Assembly (NCBI GenBank): GCA_030512295.1
Contig: JAULSR010000010.1
Coordinates: 558,001-622,000 of the forward strand
Origin: Bombardia bombarda
Taxonomy: Eukaryota > Ascomycota > Sordariomycetes > Sordariales > Lasiosphaeriaceae
Direction: 5' to 3'
Length of the DNA: 64,000 bases
The notes beneath the pieces were generated by a model. That model searched no databases. It had not been told where the DNA came from and saw nothing but the letters and a program-made list of their open reading frames with translations. Positions within the stretch are counted from its first letter, which is position 1; the number at the start of each line of letters is the position of its first letter. Shown one piece after another: positions 35,582 to 45,279 of this stretch. Made by a program: the position numbers and the translations under genes.

Positions 35582-36788
35582 ATGAAGATCCAAATACGCC
35601 TTCGCGCGCCCAGCGGGCAGGCCCGCCTCGAAGTCGACGACGAAGCCACCGTGAGCGATCTCGTCAAGCTTATTGGGGAGAAGACAGATCTCAAACGCTT
35701 CTCGCTCAAGTATGGATATCCACTAAAAAACCTCGACATCAGCCCGGAATCGCAAAGTACTGCAATCGTTAAGGACCTGCAGCTTCGCGGGGAGACTATT
35801 GTCGTTGCGCCCTTTGACACCGACATCGCCGCTCCACAGCCACTAGCTGCGGAGCAGAAACCAAAGCTCGTGCCCAAGGGGATAGAGCCCGATGAAACGT
35901 CTCTCGAATGGCCTGATAGATACGGGTTTATTGGTATGTTTGGGATGCCTTATCCCATTCGTTTGTAGTTATTCAAAGACTAACGCTGCGCTCTCGTAGT
36001 CCTCCGCGTGATGCCTGATGACAACAGCTGCATGTGTAAGTACCTTTCAACAAACTTCTATTCTGAGTTTTATAAATCTGGAAACCTCTTGTTCAGAGCA
36101 ATCCACAACAAGCTTATCGCTCAGCCGATCTTGTTTCTGATGTTTCATGTACTCATACTGACCGCATTTTGTAGTCACGGCATTTGGAGGCGCCCTTCAT
36201 ATTGACAACCCATCAGTGGTGCTACGCCGACAGGTGGCTGAGTACATTCTCGAACATCCCGAAAAGTACAGCAAGGTGATTCTCGGCGCCGAGCCTTCCC
36301 TGTACGTTTCCAGGATACGGGAGAGCGACACATGGGGTGGCGCCATTGAGCTATCAATCCTGTCGGATATTTACTCAGTCGAGATCAGCTCGATTGACGT
36401 CAAGGCAAGTATCCACTTCTCTTCTTCCTCCCCTTCCACTATGGCTAACACCTCCATCCAGTCCCTCCGCGTCGACCAGTTTGGCGAAAATAAAGAAAGC
36501 CGTGTCATCATCCTCTACTCGGGGATTCACTACGACCGGATAGCGTTCTGCACGGACCTGAGCTATCCGGTCGAGGGGGACGTGACGATATGGCCGACAA
36601 AAGACGAAGATGTCCTCAAAGAAGCCAAACGGCTCGCCCAGCGCCTGCAGCGTCTGCACTACTACACAGACACGACGGATTTCGTCATCAAGTGTGGGAC
36701 GTGCAACTGGAATGGGCAGGGGATGATCGATGCTGGTAAGCACCAGAAGGAGACGGGGCATACTGACTTTAGGGAGATGAAGATTTAG
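35582..36788 (+). CDS. OTU1: Ubiquitin thioesterase OTU1 (YOD1 type)
   Basis: Four exons, 35582-35933, 36000-36035, 36175-36404 and 36462-36788, encode about 314 aa. The N-terminus is a ubiquitin-like/UBX-type fold (MKIQIRLRAPSGQARLEV) that in the family binds Cdc48/p97. The OTU catalytic site is PDDNSCMF with Cys128, reached through a 36-nt exon; the catalytic His is likely H229 in SGIHYDRI. The C-terminus holds a C2H2 zinc finger (CGTCNWNG then GKHQKETGH). OTU1 trims ubiquitin chains from Cdc48 substrates, including ER-associated degradation. The last intron appears to be GC-AG (GCAAGT...CATCCAG, 57 nt): it restores VKSLRVDQFGE. Because 57 is divisible by three and has no stop, the unspliced message also stays open. 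It lies 293 bases before the convergent carrier gene. Confidence 0.94.
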
Positions 36789-37081
36789 CAGGTAGGATGG
36801 GTAGGAAGGAAAGAGGGAGGGGAAAGCGATTGCATGTTGAACTTTTTTTAAGCTTTTGTTTCTTGGATGATGCATCTGTTTCTAAAGCGTATGTACATAG
36901 GACAGGGGAGGAAGAGAGTAGGAAAGACATAGAACTATATGTGCTTCTGAACTTCTGTTGCAGAGCTGAGGAAGAGACTAGCGAAGGTGTCTATATTTAA
37001 GACTATCATCTATCTAGAGAACCTAACACAACCGATCAACAGATCTGTCTACCTTAGTTATCTACAACACAAACAGCCTAC

Positions 37082-38248
37082 CTACCCCATAGCAACCATC
37101 TGCCCCGCCACCCCATTCCCATTCCCATTCTCAGTACCCCTCTTCCTCCCCTGCCCCAGCTCAACCATAATCCACTCATACACAGCCCACTGCACCGCGT
37201 TGACGATAAACGCCCGGACGCTACAGACCGCCAACCCCCTAAAGAACACCCGCGCGCCGCCTTGCCTGTACGTCTCCTTCGCAATATCCCACGCCCCGAG
37301 CCGTTTCGTTGTCCCTGCCCTTGTCCTCCTCTCCGCCTCTGTTTCCGCCTCTCCCATCAACCGGGCGCGCTCCCCTCCTCCATCATGAAATATCTGCGCC
37401 TGCACCCGCGTCTTGATCACATCAAGGGGGAAAATGCTCGCCCATGTAACGATGCCAGCAAGACCGCCACAAAGTAGGACTTTTGTCGTCTCGGGGGAGA
37501 GAAACAAGAGTGATGATGCGCTGCTGCCGCTGTTGCTGTTTGTCCCTCCTCCTCCATTTGCGGCAGCAGCAGCAGCACCAGCAGCACCAACCCACCGACT
37601 CGCAAGCTCATAACTCCAGAAATAAAACCCATACCCCACGCTGTCTCTCAGCGCCGTCACCACGCCGCCAAAATACAGCCCGCGCACGCCCTCGGCGCGG
37701 AGGATCTGCTTGGTGATTTGCCATGACGAAGTAGTGCTGCTGCTGCTGGTAGTGTGGGCAGGCCTGGCAATAGCAAGCTGCGCGCGACACTTGACCAGCT
37801 CGGTGGGCGTGCTCACGACCCACGTGGCGAGCCCGCCAACGGCGCCGGCGATCCACGTCGTCCAAAGGTTGGAGCCTGTGCCTCCCACTGCCCCATTGTC
37901 AGAGACTGAGACTGAGGCTGAGAAAAGGCCGCTTTTGTTCAAAGCGGCTTCGGTGCGGTTGTAGCTGATGAATAGGAGGGCGTTGAGGGCGCCGTAGCCG
38001 AGGACGGGGGCGGCGGTGCCGGTGATCCAGGGTCGGAGGAGGGTGGTGTAGGTGGGTGATGGTCTGGGGATGGTTGTGGGGGTGGTTGTGGGTGTGGGTG
38101 TGGGTGGTGGAAGTGTTGGGTGAGGAGAGGTAGACAGAGAAGGTGACGTCTGCCCGGCCTGAAGCCGGACCTTGAGCACGTCGAGGGGGTTGCCGATGAT
38201 AATGCCGATGGCCCCTGAGATGTAGCCGGCCCAGAAGTCGGCCGACAT
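37082..38248 (-). CDS. Mitochondrial carrier family (SLC25) protein
   Basis: An intronless minus-strand ORF of 388 aa starts MSADFWAGYISGAIG. The threefold carrier repeat is plain: signature motifs NPLDVLKVR, TPTELVKCR and FPLDVIKTR begin each repeat, and the second-half motifs include GVRGLYFGG and GARVFFRG. Carrier proteins have six transmembrane helices in the inner mitochondrial membrane and exchange metabolites. The PTELVKCR form resembles carriers of the carnitine/ornithine branch, but the substrate cannot be assigned from these motifs. There are unusual insertions: a Thr/Pro/Ser-rich loop after repeat 1 helix 1 (TPTPTTTPTTIPRPSP), Ser-rich loops, and an Ala/Gly/Asn-rich loop before the third repeat. 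The C-terminal tail ends NGNGNGVAGQMVAMG. Confidence 0.88.
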   Translation of the reverse strand: MSADFWAGYISGAIGIIIGNPLDVLKVRLQAGQTSPSLSTSPHPTLPPPTPTPTTTPTTIPRPSPTYTTLLRPWITGTAAPVLGYGALNALLFISYNRTEAALNKSGLFSASVSVSDNGAVGGTGSNLWTTWIAGAVGGLATWVVSTPTELVKCRAQLAIARPAHTTSSSSTTSSWQITKQILRAEGVRGLYFGGVVTALRDSVGYGFYFWSYELASRWVGAAGAAAAAANGGGGTNSNSGSSASSLLFLSPETTKVLLCGGLAGIVTWASIFPLDVIKTRVQAQIFHDGGGERARLMGEAETEAERRTRAGTTKRLGAWDIAKETYRQGGARVFFRGLAVCSVRAFIVNAVQWAVYEWIMVELGQGRKRGTENGNGNGVAGQMVAMG

Positions 38249-39093
38249 TTTTTTGGGGTGAGTTGAGGTTGTCGTCTCTGATCACGGGGGAGGTGGGGGC
38301 AAGGTGGCTTGGGTTATCTCAGGATATCTTGAAGGATAATGACTAAACGTCCGAACGCCCGTTCCGTCCCGTCCCGTCTTGTTCCAGAAATGAAGACGTT
38401 GACTGACAGTCCTGGTCTTGGCGCTCGGGGATCTTTCGGCTGAGGTCCAATTCAGGACATCTTAAAAACTAGGGGTATGTCGGGGAGATCTTGAGCCAAC
38501 TACCAGACAGCACTGGAAGGAATACTGGGATGGCGGGGTGTTTCCCGCGTGGTGGGGGTGCCGAGGGAGTCAAGGGCGGGAGCGCTTACGCCTTACGCTA
38601 CTCCATGGGAAGTGGGGCGGGCTTTACCTATTGAACGTCCATTGTCTTTTGGAGTCTGTCAACCATCTTCACCGCTTGGACGAACTCAAGTGGTGGTGAT
38701 GTCCTCGTCCAGACCGTTCGCAAAAACAGACTCGAACTGTTCCCCTGACTCTGTAGGGGGTTGTTTACTGCCCCGCCATCTCCTATTGTCATCCACCATC
38801 CCCAACTCACCGCGATAAAGGTCATTCTGTACTTGGTAGCTGGTTGACCTCTTGTTTGAGAAACCTGTCTCAAAAGTATTCCATGTAAAAATGATACCTT
38901 GATAAAACACCACTCTCCCAAGACTGCCATTTCGCATGAGCAGTCACCATTCACCGCAACAACGTCTTGGTCTGTCCTGCATTATTTACTAGTGATGGTA
39001 CGCTTAGACAGCACGCTTACAACAACCAAGCCAAGACAGCGACAACCAAAGATTTTCTTCCTCACATCGCAAGCATAGCCTGGGATTGCAATG

Positions 39094-39117
39094 AAAAAAA
39101 AAAAAAAAAAAAAAAAA
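39094..39117 (+). repeat. Poly-A run of 24
   Basis: An uninterrupted run of 24 A follows TTGCAATG about 95 bases before the first direct-repeat copy. It could be a retroposon tail or slippage-generated. Confidence 0.9.
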
Positions 39118-39211
39118 GCTCTGCGATCAAGTGTGTCCTAGGGCGTCAGCACAAACAGTCAAATCTAGGAGGATGGGACAAACCGGTTGACAGCTATGAA
39201 TATGTTTAATG

Positions 39212-39536
39212 GCGTCATCAACAAGACCCGGCAAGACACTCAAGGATGATTTCACAGGTTGCCCGAAGCCCGATCACCAGTACCCCTGCATAGATTAGAC
39301 GGACGGTCGCGCAGTGTGCAATGGCGCCGCCTACCCCCTTCCACTGGGGCCTCCCGGGCTCTCGGCATAAGCAGGAGAACGGGTTCGGGGGGAGGCCAGA
39401 ATAGGTGGCTGCATAACTAGTGAGCTTGCTCCCTTCGCAATGGCCGAGTCGAGTACGGAACCAGAGGAGTCCAGGGACGACACAAGTGTCGTATGAGTAA
39501 CACTCTCTAAGCATCCAGGTACGGGTCTTGTCTCGG
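39212..39536. repeat. Diverged direct repeat, copy 1
   Basis: This copy aligns with 39579-39866 in the same orientation. Shared strings include ACCAGTACCCCTGCATA, ATTAGACGGACGGTCG, CAGTGTGCAATGGCGCC, CTACCCCCTTCCACTGGG, GTGGCTGCAT, GGAGTCCAGGGAC and AGGTACGGG. Divergence is by substitutions and small indels; the middle is longest in this copy. An 11-base A-run follows at 39548-39558. Neither strand gives a frame conserved over both copies. Confidence 0.85.
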
Positions 39537-39578
39537 CCAGTTTGTCGAAAAAAAAAAAGTACCTGGAACATTAGCGTA

Positions 39579-39866
39579 GCATCATCGACAGGTCCCCCGG
39601 CACAGCACTCGAGGATGGTTTCTCTGGGGGCCCAGTCCAAACTACCAGTACCCCTGCATAAATTAGACGGACGGTCGCCAGTGTGCAATGGCGCCGTCTA
39701 CCCCCTTCCACTGGGCCGGGGCCGGGCCATCGGTTCGGTGGCCCCGACAGAATGGGTGGCTGCATCAGTAGCGGCTTAAACCCTTCCCCGGAGGGAGTCC
39801 AGGGACACATAGGTAAGTGTTTGAGTAACGCTCTGCTAAGTGTGAGGTACGGGAAACCTGTCTCCA
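39579..39866. repeat. Diverged direct repeat, copy 2
   Basis: Second copy of the unit at 39212-39536, offset 367 bases at the start and about 330 at the end because of indels. It begins GCATCATCGACAGG and ends around AGGTACGGGAAACCTGTCTC. I do not recognise the family. Confidence 0.85.
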
Positions 39867-40257
39867 CCGTGATGTTAAAAACAGGCGGCAGGATGAACCC
39901 GCCACCTCAAATTCCTAGAGGTCAGTAGAAAAAAGAGAAAGAGAGAAGCCGACAGTGCGCTGACGGGCGCGGTTAGCAGAAATGAGGGCTGGGGAGAGAA
40001 ACTGAAGGAAAGCTTATGAGGAAGAGGAAGGAAGGATGGTGAAGGAGTAAAGGAAGAGAAGGAAGGGAATATGTTTTGGGAGAGAAGGAAGGAAGAAATT
40101 GTTGCGGGAAAGAGGGAAAGCAACCTATGAGGGCGCGGGGTGGAAAGTGGTGGAAGGAAAACGCAGCGCGAGGGACCAGGTCACGCGGGCAACGAAGAAA
40201 TTAAGTGACAAGATTGGGGGAGATACCCGCTCATGCTCGAGCCCTGACTTGACGGTC

Positions 40258-40463
40258 GCTGCGGGAAGAAGAGGGGAAGATTGGTGGAAGGTGCAGTGCA
40301 GGATGCTGGATGTGTGCAAACAGTGGAGAGAGGGAAGGTGGTGAGAGAAGAAGAAATGAGTAGCTTACCGAAGCGAAGTCGAGGTTGGTGTTGAAGTTGA
40401 AGGTGAAGGTTGTAGGAGGAAGAAAGTGTGGAAGCAAAGTTGGGCGAGGAGCAAGTATTTATA
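40258..40463 (-). promoter_or_regulatory. Promoter-like region, minus strand, no conserved ORF
   Basis: On the minus strand a TATAAATA box (from 40463) is followed by a CT/CAA-rich leader (CAACTTCAACACCAACCTCG) and a canonical donor GTAAGC at 40368, with acceptor TTCCCGCAG ending at 40259. This is the layout of a fungal promoter with a 5' UTR intron. Only short ORFs follow, so the product may be a small protein, a non-coding RNA or a broken gene. Confidence 0.35.
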
Positions 40464-41979
40464 GGCGGACCTGAGACCTCGCGAGCATGTCTGATCAAGC
40501 GTGGAGCCTGAGCTTCCTATTTCCTAGACCGCAATGGCAAACGAGTGCGGAACTAATTAGTCCGGCGGGGTGGGCAGTAGATGTTTGGGTGTTTGCCTTG
40601 GTGAGCAACATTTCATCTGATGAGATGAATCTGAAAAATGTGGCCTTTGATGCCCCACTTCACATCACGCGGGGGCGGGGGAACAGGCAAATATTCGACA
40701 GACGGAAGATACGCAGTCGTGCCTTGGTTGGTAGAGGTAATGGTCTGATTGCTACAGGCAGGCTATCTGTGGCTTGGCTGTGTGGGAGATATCTAATCTG
40801 CCAACGACTTCCCGCACGGCAAAGCTGATCTATGGTATCTGCTTGGGATATTTATACCACTTCCAATCATTATTCAGATATGATATGTGAGAAGAAGGCT
40901 TGGTGATGTTGTGGTCAGCGGCTCGGTTCAAGCAAAGGAGCAGACTCGCTCAACGACCATCATCTTTGACATTGTCAATCCAAGCAGTAAAAACTCGCCT
41001 TCACATACATAGATTTCACCACTTAATATACCTTCGTTCTGGGAGGGACACACAAGATATCTTGTTGTGGAAGCCGTGATGATCGATAAGAAATCATGTC
41101 GCGCCTAGCTTCTGAGAGCCTCGATTTTCGATGCGAACTTTGAGCAGAGCAGAGATGACCAGCTAAATTATCACCATTGCGCCACAATGATCTTCTGCAT
41201 ATCGGATGGCGCCGTCAAGATAACACAACTCAGCGAAACACTGCCTTCTGATAGGGAACGATTAAGCCGTAGAGGAGGATGTCGGTGAAGATGGCGAGGT
41301 AGAATAAAACTTGGAAGGTATTGGAACCTCAGAACCGGATGCATGATTGAAGCATTCTAGTCGACAAACTCTGCCTCTCTCACTCTGATTAGTTCCCCGA
41401 CCCTCCAGAAAAAGCAGGAAAACGTCCCACGCCATGAAGAAGTCAGAACTGACTTATACGTCAAACCCTGTCTTGCATCATAAAGGTACCTTTTTAATGG
41501 TTTTGAGGCTGCTTTCAACAACTGTGAGGCACTGGCTATTAAAAAAGTCCCCATTCAAAGCGTATTTCGTCCAGAAAGAACAGTAAATCTTGCCTACCGG
41601 CAGCTTCCACTGCCGTCTTGCGGGCGATGATCGATTGACGTTGGATGAATATGTGGGGGTCCAAGATCTGCAGGGTATCGCCCTTACATAATCAGCCAGG
41701 CACTACAGGCAAGGCACCCGCTTGCTGACCGATCTTGGCACGGTCATCTGACTCCGCGAATCGGAAGGCGCGTCCACCCCACCACTGCACGCGTTGTCCA
41801 AAGTCAACATTGGAAGGCGCCCCCGGGGAGCACAAACGAATCTCCCATTTCTAACATTTTTGCGACAGCACCAATTCAACGGCTCCTCCACTGCTCCTCT
41901 GATCCTGGACTGCAACGTCTATAGCTAACGGGGCCTAAACCCTTTAGAAGCCTGCCAAATACAGCTATAAACAAGCAAA

Positions 41980-44466
41980 ATGTATGTCCCAATTCGCGTC
42001 TCCAGATCCCCAATCGCGACTTCCGCAAAAGCCCAGTGCTGACGCGTGCTCAACAGGACGGCTTTGGTCTCAGCGCCCAAGCCCGACAGGGACAATGCCG
42101 CGGCGCGCAGCAAGTTTCCAACGCCTCAGTCCCTCGACCGGCTGCATAGGCCGTTCAAATGTCCCGGCTCCGCAACGCGCACCGTGGCGACGGACCGTCC
42201 GGCCCGCAAGAAGAGAAGGGTCGACTACAAGGGCGCAGATGGTGCAGAAGACACCGACAAGCCATATACAAACGCCGATCGCTTGGCACTGGCCACACGC
42301 GATGTAAACAAATTTCCCACGTTCCAGGTCAAGGATAAAGACAAGGTCTTTCGGAAGGCCTTTGCCGTCCCCCTGATCAACAAGGACGCTACTGCGTATA
42401 ACCCAAATCGGCCGCCACCAACACTGGGCCTAAGACAGAGCACTCAATTTGTTGTGAAGCCATTACACGATCCTGGTGCCGAGTTCGCCATTGTGTTGTA
42501 TGATCCAACTATTGACGATAAGCCCAAGGAGGCTCCAAGCCCCGAGGAAAAGAAGAAGGAGCCCGGAGCAGACAAAGCTCTGGACGCGCCCTTGGTTCAC
42601 AAGAGTTTGGCTGAGATCCTGGGAATCAAGAAGAAGGTCGAGGGAGAACGCCCCAGAGTGCCGGTCGTCATCGATCCCAGGCTGGCGAAGGTGCTGCGTC
42701 CACATCAGATTGAGGGTGTGAAGTTCATGTACAAATGCGTGACTGGTATGATCGACGAGAAGGCCAATGGGTGTATCATGGCCGATGAGATGGGCCTCGG
42801 CAAGACGCTCCAGTGCATCACGCTGCTCTGGACCCTTTTAAAACAGTCGCCTGAGGCTGGCAAGTCGACGATCCAGAAAGCCATTGTGGCCTGCCCATCG
42901 AGTTTGGTCAGGAACTGGGCAAACGAGCTGGTAAAATGGCTAGGTGCAGATGCCGTCACACCCTTTGCCATTGATGGCAAGGCCTCCAAGGAAGAGCTGA
43001 CTCGACAGCTCCGCCAATGGGCTATGGCCAGTGGCCGCTCAGTAACACGGCCGGTTATTATCGTGTCATACGAGACCTTACGCCTCAACGTCGAGGAGCT
43101 TAAGAACGCTCCTATCGGACTGATGTTATGCGATGAGGGCCACCGTCTCAAGAACGGAGACAGCCAAACTTTCACTGCCCTGAATAATCTGAATGTGTCC
43201 AGGCGTGTCATCCTTTCTGGTACGCCGATCCAGAACGATTTATCAGAATACTTTTCCCTGGTCAGCTTCGCCAACCCTGATCTACTCGGTACCCGCCTGG
43301 AATTTCGCAAACGCTTCGAAATCCCCATTCTCCGTGGTCGCGATGCGGATGCTACTGATTCAGAGCGCAAGCGCGGCGATGAGTGCCTTACCGAGCTCTT
43401 GGCCATCGTCAACAAGTTCATCATCCGCCGTACGAACGATATTCTGTCCAAGTACCTGCCCGTCAAATACGAACACGTCGTCTTCTGCAACCTGGCGCCC
43501 TTCCAGCTCGACTTGTACAACTACTTCATCACGTCGCCCGATATTCAAGCCCTGCTCCGCGGCAAAGGCTCCCAGCCCCTCAAGGCCATCGGCATCCTCA
43601 AGAAGCTCTGCAACCACCCCGACCTCCTGGACCTCTCCAATGACCTGCCCGGTTCCGAGAATTGCTGGCCGCAGGACTACGTGCCCAAAGAATCGCGTGG
43701 CCGTGATCGCGACGTCAAGCCCTGGTACTCGGGCAAGATGCAGGTTCTGGACCGCATGCTGGCGCGCATCCGAGCCGACACCAACGACAAGATCGTCCTC
43801 ATCAGCAACTACACCTCGACGCTCGACATCTTTGACCGCCTCTGCCGCAGCCGCGGCTACGGCTCCCTGCGCCTCGACGGCACCATGAACGTCAGCAAGC
43901 GCCAGAAGCTCGTCGACAAGTTCAACGACCCCAACGGCAACGAGTTCGTCTTCCTGCTGTCCAGCAAGGCCGGCGGCTGCGGCCTCAACCTCATCGGCGC
44001 CAACCGGCTCGTGCTCTTCGACCCGGACTGGAACCCGGCCGCGGACCAGCAGGCGCTCGCGCGCGTGTGGCGCGACGGCCAGAAGAAGGACTGCTTCGTC
44101 TACCGCTTCATCGCCACGGGCACCATCGAGGAGAAGATCTTCCAGCGCCAGAGCCACAAGCAGTCGCTGTCGTCGTGCGTCGTGGACTCGGCCGAGGACG
44201 TTGAGCGCCATTTCAGTCTGGATAGTTTGCGGGAGCTGTTTATGTATCGGGGGAATACGCGGAGCGACACGCACGATACATTCAAGTGCAAGCGGTGCAA
44301 GCCGGACGGGAAGCAATTCATCAAGGCGCAGGCGATGCTATATGGTGATACGAGCACGTGGAACCATTTTGCGAATGAGGCGCTCAAGCCGATTCAGGAT
44401 CACTTGTTGAGGCAGGAGTGTGGCCAGCCGGAGGTTAGTGCGGTGTTTCAGTATATTTCTCATTGA
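41980..44466 (+). CDS. RAD54: DNA repair and recombination ATPase Rad54
   Basis: Proposed exons are 41980-41981 and 42057-44466, about 803 aa. The first exon supplies only A and T of the start codon; the G comes from exon 2, giving M-TALVSAPKPDRDN. The donor is a perfect GTATGT and the acceptor CTCAACAG, with a GCTGAC branch-like site. Exon 2 has no in-frame ATG before the helicase core. Swi2/Snf2 motifs are clear: DEMGLGKT at 244-251, DEGH at 360-363, SGTPIQNDLSEYFSL, the C-terminal lobe SLRLDGTMNVSKRQKL, and SSKAGGCGLNLIGANRL with DPDWNPAADQQALAR. A basic stretch (RPARKKRRVDY) near the N-terminus could be a nuclear localisation signal. Rad54 translocates on duplex DNA and stimulates Rad51 strand exchange in homologous recombination. 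Identity is certain; the start is inferred. Confidence 0.95.
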
Positions 44467-45279
44467 TGAGGGGATGGGAGGTATGTATGGAGTTGGGATG
44501 GATGAGTGGGAGGTAGGTTGGGCGGGTTTGCTACTGGGAAGGGCTTGTTGCGCGTGGGCAAATAGACTTGTTTGAAAGAAATCGGCGCATGGTGTGGATT
44601 TGTTTTGCTTAGTTGACTATCGGTGATGATATCTGTTGTCATGGGGTTTGCTTCTAAGCTTTGCTTTCGGGGATATATGCATTTCTTTGGGTTGGTTGCG
44701 TGGAGTTAGGTGACACTTTTAGTGTCTTTGAAAGGTGTGTAAGGGGGAATCTACGTGGTATAAATAATAGAATCACTGCTACATATTGCTTAGCAGTCAA
44801 GTTGTTTGTTGATCAAAGCAATGCCTGTAAAGATGAATGAGTTGGGCTCGCCCAAAAGATGCTGCTATTGTTTGAATCGTATAGTAGCAAACTTAAAGGA
44901 AATGGAATAATGGAGGAACGATACAATTAGGAAAGAAGTGCCAGGAATTCAAGTACTAGTACTCTCCCACATCATCAAGATGCAACTAGAAATCAACACA
45001 TAACAGCACCGACCCGTAGATCAGCGAGGTCATGTTTATTTTACCATTGTAAGCAGCTCACACAACTAAAAATACCAACATACCTGTAGCATACCAGCAG
45101 CCACTAAGCACTAAGGCGACACCACACACATTCAATAACGTTTCAAACCATGTTACATTTCCCTACTTCTTAGGCACGTAACATCACAGACACATAATCA
45201 TTTACACACAGATATATCAGAGGTCTCCTCTCTCTATATGGTATACATTACGATAACCCTTCCCATACCCCTCATAGAT
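44467..45279. other. Convergent intergenic, RAD54 and UGGT ends
   Basis: About 0.8 kb, T-rich on the left and AT-rich throughout, fitting two facing 3' UTRs. A plus-strand open frame starting here and running into the UGGT gene is a shadow of that gene. Confidence 0.5.

Larger units (their letters stand above)
38249..41979. other. Gene-poor 3.7-kb region, carrier to RAD54
   Basis: No ORF in this stretch shows coding character. It holds a 24-base A-run (39094-39117), two diverged direct-repeat copies (39212-39536 and 39579-39866), and a purine-rich plus strand (about 39920-40450) that ends in a minus-strand TATA motif at 40458-40463. The right part (40500-41979) is ordinary intergenic DNA leading to RAD54. 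Confidence 0.5.

Noticed and set aside
39212..39866. Direct repeats read as two copies of a coding gene on the minus strand (shared TVRLIYAGVLV)
   Set aside because: Indels between copies are not multiples of three and no long common frame exists.
40487..40828. 113-codon plus-strand ORF in the gene-poor region
   Set aside because: No recognisable domain, no upstream promoter signal on that strand, and ordinary chance-ORF composition.
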